The notes beneath the pieces are model-generated. The model did no database searches, was not told the DNA's origin, and saw only the letters and a program-made list of their open reading frames with translations. The position numbers and the translations under genes are program-made. Below, in pieces: positions 53,252 to 64,000 of a stretch of 64,000 nt of DNA (position 1 is the stretch's first letter; each line of letters opens with the position of its first letter). Source of the DNA: Anthracocystis setariae (Eukaryota > Basidiomycota > Ustilaginomycetes > Ustilaginales > Ustilaginaceae); assembly GCA_928724745.1 (NCBI GenBank), contig CAKMXJ010000027.1:28625-92624 (forward strand), read 5' to 3'.

Positions 53252-53962
53252 TTAGGGTTACAAGGTGTTCCCTTGGACCCATCAAAGTCACCATCAAATC
53301 TGTACTAATGAGAGTTGTAGAGCTGGCTGAGAGCTGCCAGAAGCCGTTGAGTTTGGGGTAAAGTTTACTCTATTGACGGAGATACGGGCATTTGAAGTTG
53401 CCGCCAGGATTCTGGGTTAGGGTTAGGGTTAGGGTTACAAGGGGCTCCCCGCTAGGGGCTGACACGAAACATGTGTTGGGGTCTTAAGTAAAGTTGTTCA
53501 TTGGTGCCAGTAGAGCAAAAACCTTGCTGACCCCCGGACCAGTTTACTTGGTGGTTGCGGAGATACGGCCGGTCAAAGTTTCACGGGGTGGAAAAGTCGA
53601 CTTTGTCAGATGGCCAGGGCAGGTTCTGGTGAGTGTCTGTATTAGTTCTAATAGGCTCAGAGAAGATACTGACAAAGTATCAGAGTGATTGGAGCAGGCT
53701 AGCCTGAGATATCAACATCCGGAGATCCACCCGTAGGCCGACACCGACGTGGGTTACAAGGCGATCCCCACGGAAGTGCTTCACACCGTGGTTAGGGTTC
53801 TAATGCTTATCCCCAGTTAGGCAGCTCTGGAAGACGGTCCGTTTGAAAATTGGAAGACGCGTCTGTATTCAAATTGGAAGACGGTCCAATACAAATAAGA
53901 CGGTCCAATACAAATTGGAAGACGGTCCAATACAAATTAAGACGGTCCAAACAAATTAGACC

Positions 53963-54360
53963 GGACGCGTCCAAAATTCCTGCTTTTTTTGCTTGTTCAG
54001 AACGTGTCACAACACGTGCTCTAACACGTCCGGAAGCGTCCGAAATTCCTGCTTTTTCTGCTTGTTCAGAACGTGTCACAACACGTGCTCTAACACGTCC
54101 GGAGACGTCAGGAAATTCCTGCTTTTTCCGCTTAGTCAGCACGTGTCACAACACGTGTTCTAACACGTCCGGAGGCGTCCGAAATTTCTGCTTTTTCCGC
54201 TTAGTCAGCATGTGTCACAACACGTGTTCTAACACAGCCGGAGACGTCCAAAATTCCTGCTTTTTTTGCTTGTTCAGAACGTGTCACAACACGTGCTCTA
54301 ACACGTCCGGAAGCGTCCGAACTTCCTGCTTTTTTCGCTTAGTCAGCATGTGTCACACCA
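53963..54360 (+). repeat. 69-bp direct repeats with an internal inverted repeat
   Basis: Six copies. Most carry the palindrome ACGTGT-CACA-ACACGT (e.g. 54002-54017) followed by TCTAACAC. Similar blocks lie near 56870-57270 and 59780-60180. Confidence 0.9.
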
Positions 54361-55735
54361 CATGTTACAAGGTCCTCCCCGCCGGAGAGCACTTTGATCA
54401 AGAATCTGTACTAATGGGAGTTGTAGATATAGGTCTGAACTATATGTATGCAAAGTCTGACGGAACCATGTTCCGTGGTCACCGAGATATGGACCATCAA
54501 AGGTCCACAGCCAGATTTTCTCGGGGAAGATTTTTTTTTGGGAAGTGCTTGAATGATGTTGAAGCCATAATACAAGGTGCAGAGGGATGTTCAGAGAGTA
54601 TGTATGCAAAGCGCCAGGATGCTCAGATGCCTGGTGACGGCTGCAGTGCGGGTCAAACGTGCCTCTTCCCGAAGTCCAGCTGAAGTTCCCAACTTTGGGT
54701 TAACTGGGGGCAACTTGGGATGAACATGGGTCAACCAAAGTACAAGTGAGGGGACTCAAGGCAAGTACCAACAAGTACTGGCAACTATTGGTGAGGTACC
54801 TAGGGGGTTAGGGTTAGGGTTAGGGTTACAAGGGGGTCTGAATTACAAACAGAGTAGGGTTGCTTAATAAAAGTTGTTCATCTACCCAAAATAGGTATAT
54901 TTGATTACTTAACCCTACGCAAGTTGCATAATAAAATGTTGCTGTACGGCTCCGTCAATATTGGGCCGACTCGACTTGGGTTGGCAAAAATTTCACTTTT
55001 CAGGGACGCACTCATAGTAAACTGTGGCTCAAATAGGCCCAAATGAACACCCTGAAACTCCCATGGAAGGGCGCAAAGTGGTTGTGGAGCTATGGCCGAC
55101 TTGTCATTTTTGGAGATTTTGGTCGAAGCTCCAAGGGTTCCCCCTTTGAAAGTGGGAAAATGGACCACCTCCAATCTCCATGCTAGCTTAATCAAACTTG
55201 CTCACACATGCTAGGAGATGCTAGCAGTGAAGTTTCAGAGGGAGCGCACCCCTGGTTGCTGAGATACGGTGACTCGGGTTTTGACCCCGACCCAACCCTG
55301 ACCCTACGTGACCATGTCAGGGACGTTGGAGGTGGACCTCCTCCCATCTCTACGCTACACTAATAAGACTTCCTTTTATATGCTAGGAGAGGACAGCATC
55401 AGAGTTTCAGAGTAGTTGGTGGAGTGTGTGCGGTGGTATGATCACTTACGTGTCTCACCGATACCAACACGAGTCCGATACGTGAAAGTTGAAGTCATTG
55501 GATCTCTACGCTACCTTAATGGAAGTTGGTGACGCACTATAGGAGACACTGGAGCCAAAGTCTCAGGCTCTGGCGGTCTCTGGTGTGGCAGCTACAGTGA
55601 CTCCGAGTCTCACCGATACCACACGGTGGCTGCTCAAGCTATGTTGCACACTCTCACACGGTATGTTAACTATTTACAAGGTATTTTTTGGGTTTTTTGT
55701 GTTATACTATATACATAGGGTCAGGTCAGGGGGGG

Positions 55736-58645
55736 GTTATTAGAGGTTCTGGTGCTCAAGGAAAAACCACTTGGCCTTCTTATGATCTGGCAACCTCAAT
55801 GGGGCTATAAGCTACCAGAATAGTTACAAATTTTGTTAAAGTTTAACAAAAATTGCAACTTTCCGAGCCGTCAAAGTTTTTTGACCTTGAGTTGATTCTG
55901 CTAATTGACTTGTCTGCAGATGCGCTGGACACATACACTGGGGCCCACAGGTAAGGGAATGGATAGCCATATCATCTCAAATTAAATGGTTGAGGCTGTA
56001 TGTCATCATTCAATGTTGTTGAGGTTGACAACCTCCTTAACCTAGCCAACCTAGCCTGCAACCTCAGCAACCCGGACCTCCACCTCCACAACCTAGCCAG
56101 CCTCAACCTCAACCTCAACCTCTGCAACCTCACTAGCCTCAACCTCAACCTCAATGTCTTAGGGTTACAAGGTGTTCCCTTGGACCCATCAAAGTCACCA
56201 TCAAATCTGTACTAATGAGAGTTGTAGAGCTGGCTGAGAGCTGCCAGAAGCCGTTGAGTTTGGGGTAAAGTTTACTCTATTGACGGAGATACGGGCATTT
56301 GAAGTTGCCGCCAGGATTCTGGGTTAGGGTTAGGGTTAGGGTTACAAGGGGCTCCCCGCTAGGGGCTGACACGAAACATGTGTTGGGGTCTTAAGTAAAG
56401 TTGTTCATTGGTGCCAGTAGAGCAAAAACCTTGCTGACCCCCCGGACCAGTTTACTTGGTGGTTGCGGAGATACGGCCGGTCAAAGTTTCACGGGGTGGA
56501 AAAGTCGACTTTGTCAGATGGCCAGGGCAGGTTCTGGTGAGTGTCTGTATTAGTTCTAATAGGCTCAGAGAAGATACTGACAAAGTATCAGAGTGATTGG
56601 AGCAGGCTAGCCTGAGATATCAACATCCGGAGATCCACCCGTAGGCCGACACCGACGTGGGTTACAAGGCGATCCCCACGGAAGTGCTTCACACCGTGGT
56701 TAGGGTTCTAATGCTTATCCCCAGTTAGGCAGCTCTGGAAGACGGTCCGTTTGAAAATTGGAAGACGCGTCTGTATTCAAATTGGAAGACGGTCCAATAC
56801 AAATAAGACGGTCCAATACAAATTGGAAGACGGTCCAATACAAATTAAGACGGTCCAAACAAATTAGACCGGACGCGTCCAAAATTCCTGCTTTTTTTGC
56901 TTGTTCAGAACGTGTCACAACACGTGCTCTAACACGTCCGGAAGCGTCCGAAATTCCTGCTTTTTCTGCTTGTTCAGAACGTGTCACAACACGTGCTCTA
57001 ACACGTCCGGAGACGTCAGGAAATTCCTGCTTTTTCCGCTTAGTCAGCACGTGTCACAACACGTGTTCTAACACGTCCGGAGGCGTCCGAAATTTCTGCT
57101 TTTTCCGCTTAGTCAGCATGTGTCACAACACGTGTTCTAACACAGCCGGAGACGTCCAAAATTCCTGCTTTTTTTGCTTGTTCAGAACGTGTCACAACAC
57201 GTGCTCTAACACGTCCGGAAGCGTCCGAACTTCCTGCTTTTTTCGCTTAGTCAGCATGTGTCACACCACATGTTACAAGGTCCTCCCCGCCGGAGAGCAC
57301 TTTGATCAAGAATCTGTACTAATGGGAGTTGTAGATATAGGTCTGAACTATATGTATGCAAAGTCTGACGGAACCATGTTCCGTGGTCACCGAGATATGG
57401 ACCATCAAAGGTCCACAGCCAGATTTTCTCGGGGAAGATTTTTTTTTTGGGAAGTGCTTGAATGATGTTGAAGCCATAATACAAGGTGCAGAGGGATGTT
57501 CAGAGAGTATGTATGCAAAGCGCCAGGATGCTCAGATGCCTGGTGACGGCTGCAGTGCGGGTCAAACGTGCCTCTTCCCGAAGTCCAGCTGAAGTTCCCA
57601 ACTTTGGGTTAACTGGGGGCAACTTGGGATGAACATGGGTCAACCAAAGTACAAGTGAGGGGACTCAAGGCAAGTACCAACAAGTACTGGCAACTATTGG
57701 TGAGGTACCTAGGGGGTTAGGGTTAGGGTTAGGGTTACAAGGGGGTCTGAATTACAAACAGAGTAGGGTTGCTTAATAAAAGTTGTTCATCTACCCAAAA
57801 TAGGTATATTTGATTACTTAACCCTACGCAAGTTGCATAATAAAATGTTGCTGTACGGCTCCGTCAATATTGGGCCGACTCGACTTGGGTTGGCAAAAAT
57901 TTCACTTTTCAGGGACGCACTCATAGTAAACTGTGGCTCAAATAGGCCCAAATGAACACCCTGAAACTCCCATGGAAGGGCGCAAAGTGGTTGTGGAGCT
58001 ATGGCCGACTTGTCATTTTTGGAGATTTTGGTCGAAGCTCCAAGGGTTCCCCCTTTGAAAGTGGGAAAATGGACCACCTCCAATCTCCATGCTAGCTTAA
58101 TCAAACTTGCTCACACATGCTAGGAGATGCTAGCAGTGAAGTTTCAGAGGGAGCGCACCCCTGGTTGCTGAGATACGGTGACTCGGGTTTTGACCCCGAC
58201 CCAACCCTGACCCTACGTGACCATGTCAGGGACGTTGGAGGTGGACCTCCTCCCATCTCTACGCTACACTAATAAGACTTCCTTTTATATGCTAGGAGAG
58301 GACAGCATCAGAGTTTCAGAGTAGTTGGTGGAGTGTGTGCGGTGGTATGATCACTTACGTGTCTCACCGATACCAACACGAGTCCGATACGTGAAAGTTG
58401 AAGTCATTGGATCTCTACGCTACCTTAATGGAAGTTGGTGACGCACTATAGGAGACACTGGAGCCAAAGTCTCAGGCTCTGGCGGTCTCTGGTGTGGCAG
58501 CTACAGTGACTCCGAGTCTCACCGATACCACACGGTGGCTGCTCAAGCTATGTTGCACACTCTCACACGGTATGTTAACTATTTACAAGGTATTTTTTTG
58601 GGTTTTTTGTGTTATACTATATACATAGGGTCAGGTCAGGGGGGG
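55736..58645 (+). repeat. Subtelomeric 2.9-kb repeat, unit 2
   Basis: About 2910 bp. Differs from unit 1 mainly by homopolymer length (e.g. CCCCC versus CCCCCC near 56440). Confidence 0.95.
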
Positions 58646-61556
58646 GTTATTAGAGGTTCTGGTGCTCAAGGAAAAACCACTTGGCCTTCTTATGATCTGG
58701 CAACCTCAATGGGGCTATAAGCTACCAGAATAGTTACAAATTTTGTTAAAGTTTAACAAAAATTGCAACTTTCCGAGCCGTCAAAGTTTTTTGACCTTGA
58801 GTTGATTCTGCTAATTGACTTGTCTGCAGATGCGCTGGACACATACACTGGGGCCCACAGGTAAGGGAATGGATAGCCATATCATCTCAAATTAAATGGT
58901 TGAGGCTGTATGTCATCATTCAATGTTGTTGAGGTTGACAACCTCCTTAACCTAGCCAACCTAGCCTGCAACCTCAGCAACCCGGACCTCCACCTCCACA
59001 ACCTAGCCAGCCTCAACCTCAACCTCAACCTCTGCAACCTCACTAGCCTCAACCTCAACCTCAATGTCTTAGGGTTACAAGGTGTTCCCTTGGACCCATC
59101 AAAGTCACCATCAAATCTGTACTAATGAGAGTTGTAGAGCTGGCTGAGAGCTGCCAGAAGCCGTTGAGTTTGGGGTAAAGTTTACTCTATTGACGGAGAT
59201 ACGGGCATTTGAAGTTGCCGCCAGGATTCTGGGTTAGGGTTAGGGTTAGGGTTACAAGGGGCTCCCCGCTAGGGGCTGACACGAAACATGTGTTGGGGTC
59301 TTAAGTAAAGTTGTTCATTGGTGCCAGTAGAGCAAAAACCTTGCTGACCCCCCGGACCAGTTTACTTGGTGGTTGCGGAGATACGGCCGGTCAAAGTTTC
59401 ACGGGGTGGAAAAGTCGACTTTGTCAGATGGCCAGGGCAGGTTCTGGTGAGTGTCTGTATTAGTTCTAATAGGCTCAGAGAAGATACTGACAAAGTATCA
59501 GAGTGATTGGAGCAGGCTAGCCTGAGATATCAACATCCGGAGATCCACCCGTAGGCCGACACCGACGTGGGTTACAAGGCGATCCCCACGGAAGTGCTTC
59601 ACACCGTGGTTAGGGTTCTAATGCTTATCCCCAGTTAGGCAGCTCTGGAAGACGGTCCGTTTGAAAATTGGAAGACGCGTCTGTATTCAAATTGGAAGAC
59701 GGTCCAATACAAATAAGACGGTCCAATACAAATTGGAAGACGGTCCAATACAAATTAAGACGGTCCAAACAAATTAGACCGGACGCGTCCAAAATTCCTG
59801 CTTTTTTTGCTTGTTCAGAACGTGTCACAACACGTGCTCTAACACGTCCGGAAGCGTCCGAAATTCCTGCTTTTTCTGCTTGTTCAGAACGTGTCACAAC
59901 ACGTGCTCTAACACGTCCGGAGACGTCAGGAAATTCCTGCTTTTTCCGCTTAGTCAGCACGTGTCACAACACGTGTTCTAACACGTCCGGAGGCGTCCGA
60001 AATTTCTGCTTTTTCCGCTTAGTCAGCATGTGTCACAACACGTGTTCTAACACAGCCGGAGACGTCCAAAATTCCTGCTTTTTTTGCTTGTTCAGAACGT
60101 GTCACAACACGTGCTCTAACACGTCCGGAAGCGTCCGAACTTCCTGCTTTTTTCGCTTAGTCAGCATGTGTCACACCACATGTTACAAGGTCCTCCCCGC
60201 CGGAGAGCACTTTGATCAAGAATCTGTACTAATGGGAGTTGTAGATATAGGTCTGAACTATATGTATGCAAAGTCTGACGGAACCATGTTCCGTGGTCAC
60301 CGAGATATGGACCATCAAAGGTCCACAGCCAGATTTTCTCGGGGAAGATTTTTTTTTTGGGAAGTGCTTGAATGATGTTGAAGCCATAATACAAGGTGCA
60401 GAGGGATGTTCAGAGAGTATGTATGCAAAGCGCCAGGATGCTCAGATGCCTGGTGACGGCTGCAGTGCGGGTCAAACGTGCCTCTTCCCGAAGTCCAGCT
60501 GAAGTTCCCAACTTTGGGTTAACTGGGGGCAACTTGGGATGAACATGGGTCAACCAAAGTACAAGTGAGGGGACTCAAGGCAAGTACCAACAAGTACTGG
60601 CAACTATTGGTGAGGTACCTAGGGGGTTAGGGTTAGGGTTAGGGTTACAAGGGGGTCTGAATTACAAACAGAGTAGGGTTGCTTAATAAAAGTTGTTCAT
60701 CTACCCAAAATAGGTATATTTGATTACTTAACCCTACGCAAGTTGCATAATAAAATGTTGCTGTACGGCTCCGTCAATATTGGGCCGACTCGACTTGGGT
60801 TGGCAAAAATTTCACTTTTCAGGGACGCACTCATAGTAAACTGTGGCTCAAATAGGCCCAAATGAACACCCTGAAACTCCCATGGAAGGGCGCAAAGTGG
60901 TTGTGGAGCTATGGCCGACTTGTCATTTTTGGAGATTTTGGTCGAAGCTCCAAGGGTTCCCCCTTTGAAAGTGGGAAAATGGACCACCTCCAATCTCCAT
61001 GCTAGCTTAATCAAACTTGCTCACACATGCTAGGAGATGCTAGCAGTGAAGTTTCAGAGGGAGCGCACCCCTGGTTGCTGAGATACGGTGACTCGGGTTT
61101 TGACCCCGACCCAACCCTGACCCTACGTGACCATGTCAGGGACGTTGGAGGTGGACCTCCTCCCATCTCTACGCTACACTAATAAGACTTCCTTTTATAT
61201 GCTAGGAGAGGACAGCATCAGAGTTTCAGAGTAGTTGGTGGAGTGTGTGCGGTGGTATGATCACTTACGTGTCTCACCGATACCAACACGAGTCCGATAC
61301 GTGAAAGTTGAAGTCATTGGATCTCTACGCTACCTTAATGGAAGTTGGTGACGCACTATAGGAGACACTGGAGCCAAAGTCTCAGGCTCTGGCGGTCTCT
61401 GGTGTGGCAGCTACAGTGACTCCGAGTCTCACCGATACCACACGGTGGCTGCTCAAGCTATGTTGCACACTCTCACACGGTATGTTAACTATTTACAAGG
61501 TATTTTTTTGGGTTTTTTGTGTTATACTATATACATAGGGTCAGGTCAGGGGGGGG
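58646..61556 (+). repeat. Subtelomeric 2.9-kb repeat, unit 3
   Basis: About 2911 bp, same internal order as unit 1. No substitution noticed by eye. Confidence 0.95.
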
Positions 61557-62150
61557 GTTATTAGAGGTTCTGGTGCTCAAGGAAAAACCACTTGGCCTTC
61601 TTATGATCTGGCAACCTCAATGGGGCTATAAGCTACCAGAATAGTTACAAATTTTGTTAAAGTTTAACAAAAATTGCAACTTTCCGAGCCGTCAAAGTTT
61701 TTTGACCTTGAGTTGATTCTGCTAATTGACTTGTCTGCAGATGCGCTGGACACATACACTGGGGCCCACAGGTAAGGGAATGGATAGCCATATCATCTCA
61801 AATTAAATGGTTGAGGCTGTATGTCATCATTCAATGTTGTTGAGGTTGACAACCTCCTTAACCTAGCCAACCTAGCCTGCAACCTCAGCAACCCGGACCT
61901 CCACCTCCACAACCTAGCCAGCCTCAACCTCAACCTCAACCTCTGCAACCTCACTAGCCTCAACCTCAACCTCAATGTCTTAGGGTTACAAGGTGTTCCC
62001 TTGGACCCATCAAAGTCACCATCAAATCTGTACTAATGAGAGTTGTAGAGCTGGCTGAGAGCTGCCAGAAGCCGTTGAGTTTGGGGTAAAGTTTACTCTA
62101 TTGACGGAGATACGGGCATTTGAAGTTGCCGCCAGGATTCTGGGTTAGGG
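61557..62150 (+). repeat. Subtelomeric 2.9-kb repeat, partial unit 4
   Basis: First about 590 bp of the unit, ending at CTGGGTTAGGG. In units 1-3 this spot is the first three-copy TTAGGG tract; here the 446-bp array takes over. Confidence 0.95.
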
Positions 62151-63918
62151 TTACAAGGGCTCTCCCACGGAGGTGCTTCACACCGTGAAATCTGTACTAA
62201 TAGAACTTGTAGAGGGACCCAAACGGAGGGTGTATGCAAACTTTGGCGTAACCGATCAACGCCAATTCCGAGATATTTGACGTTGAACCTGTGGGGGAGT
62301 GATCACCCGGGGAAGAAAAAATTTTTTTGGATCACCTCTGATGGTGCTGACGCTTTAATGGGATGTGTAGAGGGGTGTTATACGGTGATGGTCCCAGCAT
62401 TGCAGTGCGTCATTATGTCTTGTCACGGCTCAGGAGTGGTTCAAAGTTGGTCACTTCCCGTGTCAGACACTTCTGATCTAACACGGCAGAATAATTCTCG
62501 CTTTTTTGCAATGTGAGATTGTGTTGACTGGCATAATCTAACATTGTTTATTAATTGCTTTATTTTAGAGCCGGAATTTTAGGGTTAGGGTTAGGGTTAC
62601 AAGGGCTCTCCCACGGAGGTGCTTCACACCGTGAAATCTGTACTAATAGAACTTGTAGAGGGACCCAAACGGAGGGTGTATGCAAACTTTGGCGTAACCG
62701 ATCAACGCCAATTCCGAGATATTTGACGTTGAACCTGTGGGGGAGTGATCACCCGGGGAAGAAAAAAATTTTTTTGGATCACCTCTGATGGTGCTGACGC
62801 TTTAATGGGATGTGTAGAGGGGGTGTTATACGGTGATGGTCCCAGCATTGCAGTGCGTCATTATGTCTTGTCACGGCTCAGGAGTGGTTCAAAGTTGGTC
62901 ACTTCCCGTGTCAGACACTTCTGATCTAACACGGCAGAATAATTCTCGCTTTTTTGCAATGTGAGATTGTGTTGACTGGCATAATCTAACATTGTTTATT
63001 AATTGCTTTATTTTAGAGCCGGAATTTTAGGGTTAGGGTTAGGGTTACAAGGGCTCTCCCACGGAGGTGCTTCACACCGTGAAATCTGTACTAATAGAAC
63101 TTGTAGAGGGACCCAAACGGAGGGTGTATGCAAACTTTGGCGTAACCGATCAACGCCAATTCCGAGATATTTGACGTTGAACCTGTGGGGGAGTGATCAC
63201 CCGGGGAAGAAAAAATTTTTTTGGATCACCTCTGATGGTGCTGACGCTTTAATGGGATGTGTAGAGGGGTGTTATACGGTGATGGTCCCAGCATTGCAGT
63301 GCGTCATTATGTCTTGTCACGGCTCAGGAGTGGTTCAAAGTTGGTCACTTCCCGTGTCAGACACTTCTGATCTAACACGGCAGAATAATTCTCGCTTTTT
63401 TGCAATGTGATATTGTGTTGACTGGCATAATCTAACATTGTTTATTAATTGCTTTATTTTAGAGCCGGAATTTTAGGGTTAGGGTTAGGGTTACAAGGGC
63501 TCTCCCACGGAGGTGCTTCACACCGTGAAATCTGTACTAATAGAACTTGTAGAGGGACCCAAACGGAGGGTGTATGCAAACTTTGGCGTAACCGATCAAC
63601 GCCAATTCCGAGATATTTGACGTTGAACCTGTGGGGGAGTGATCACCCGGGGAAGAAAAAATTTTTTTGGATCACCTCTGATGGTGCTGACGCTTTAATG
63701 GGATGTGTAGAGGGGTGTTATACGGTGATGGTCCCAGCATTGCAGTGCGTCATTATGTCTTGTCACGGCTCAGGAGTGGTTCAAAGTTGGTCACTTCCCG
63801 TGTCAGACACTTCTGATCTAACACGGCAGAATAATTCTCGCTTTTTTGCAATGTGAGATTGTGTTGACTGGCATAATCTAACATTGTTTATTAATTGCTT
63901 TATTTTAGAGCCGGAATT
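62151..63918 (+). repeat. 446-bp subtelomeric tandem repeat, four units
   Basis: Unit starts (TTACAAGGG) at 62151, 62597, 63045 and 63491, spacings 446, 448 and 446. Units are separated by three TTAGGG copies and differ by homopolymer indels and single bases. Each has TTCACACCGTGAAATCTG, TGTACTAATAG, TTGTAGAGG, CGAGATATTTG and an AAAAAATTTTTTT run. Confidence 0.95.
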
Positions 63919-64000
63919 TTAGGGTTAGGTTAGGGTTAGGGTTAGGGTTAGGGTTAGGGTTAGGGTTAGGTTAGGGTTAGGGTTAGGGTTAGGGTTAGGG
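63919..64000 (+). repeat. Terminal telomere repeat array
   Basis: About 13 TTAGGG units including two shortened TTAGG units, reading 5' to 3' toward the end of the window, as expected for a right chromosome end. Confidence 0.97.

Larger units (their letters stand above)
52830..55735 (+). repeat. Subtelomeric 2.9-kb repeat, unit 1
   Basis: About 2907 bp, starting TTATTAGAGGTTCTGG. Internal order: CAACCT-rich hexamer block (53120-53250); TTACAAGG at 53258, 53435 and 53754; GGAAGACGGTCC short repeats (53828-53960); six copies of a 69-bp repeat (53963-54360); TTACAAGG at 54365 and 54826; three diverged segments of about 200 bp sharing CTAGGAGA and GTTTCAGAG (55180-55600); TTACAAGG at 55674; TATA-like run and poly-G at the end. 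Three-copy TTAGGG tracts lie at 53417-53434 and 54808-54825. No credible ORF. Confidence 0.95.

Noticed and set aside
53963..54360. CRISPR-like direct repeats
   Set aside because: Tandem repeats without unique spacers in a eukaryotic subtelomere.
53850..54683. 277-codon ORF and similar 235-codon ORFs at 56758 and 59668
   Set aside because: Created by the 69-bp repeats, whose length is near a multiple of three. The frame changes character midway, and no conserved protein features exist outside the repeat.
54905..55195. 96-codon minus-strand ORF repeated in each 2.9-kb unit
   Set aside because: Identity follows from unit identity, so it is not evidence of coding; no motif.
63003..63856. 135-codon ORFs in the 446-bp units
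   Set aside because: Start at TTG and read through TTAGGG; length changes with homopolymer indels.

Overview
This window is the right-hand end of a fungal chromosome. It finishes in 82 bp of TTAGGG-type telomere at 63919-64000. Compact genes with few introns and low-complexity, Ser/Gln-rich proteins, together with Tf1-like LTR elements, pogo/Fot1-like and PIF/Harbinger-like transposases, fit a filamentous or dimorphic fungus. I favour a basidiomycete, possibly smut-like, but that is inference because no marker gene is present.

Layout. (1) 1-2779: the N-terminal 900 codons of a large minus-strand gene that runs off the left edge. It has one 78-nt intron, a C2H2 finger and a tyrosine-recombinase-like catalytic region. 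(2) 2.8-24.9 kb: a transposon graveyard. Solo LTRs of several families (named A, B, C, E, G here, plus the LTR-like J) are nested in one another and in broken transposase genes. Many can be delimited to the base by 5-bp target-site duplications (TSDs). (3) 25.7-48.8 kb: a gene island with six plausible protein genes: an unknown two-exon gene, a FAR1-type DNA-binding protein, two unknowns with hydrophobic C-termini, a C2H2 regulator, and a 1015-aa protein with a kinase-like C-terminus. It also holds a truncated paralogue of the last gene, a pseudogene with two in-frame TGA codons, and short solo LTRs (families H and I) in the gaps. (4) 49.1-52.8 kb: more LTRs, then the 5' LTR, a putative self-priming site and the gag gene of a Ty3/gypsy-type element cut off before its protease. 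(5) 52.83-62.15 kb: a 2.9-kb tandem repeat, three full units and one partial, nearly identical. (6) 62.15-63.92 kb: four copies of a 446-bp repeat. (7) The telomere.

The most unusual feature is the modular subtelomere. Both tandem repeats are built from modules that often start with short TTAGGG tracts, always continue with the octamer TTACAAGG, and in several cases share a downstream motif (TCTGTACTAAT, then TTGTAG). The switch from the 2.9-kb to the 446-bp array falls exactly at one of these internal telomere tracts. All arrays point the same way as the telomere, and the retroelement gag gene is truncated where the array begins.

CDS starts were placed at ATG codons. Several of the longest open frames formally begin at TTG or GTG, which I did not accept. 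Coordinates of solo LTRs with matching TSDs are exact. Those of degenerate repeats are approximate.
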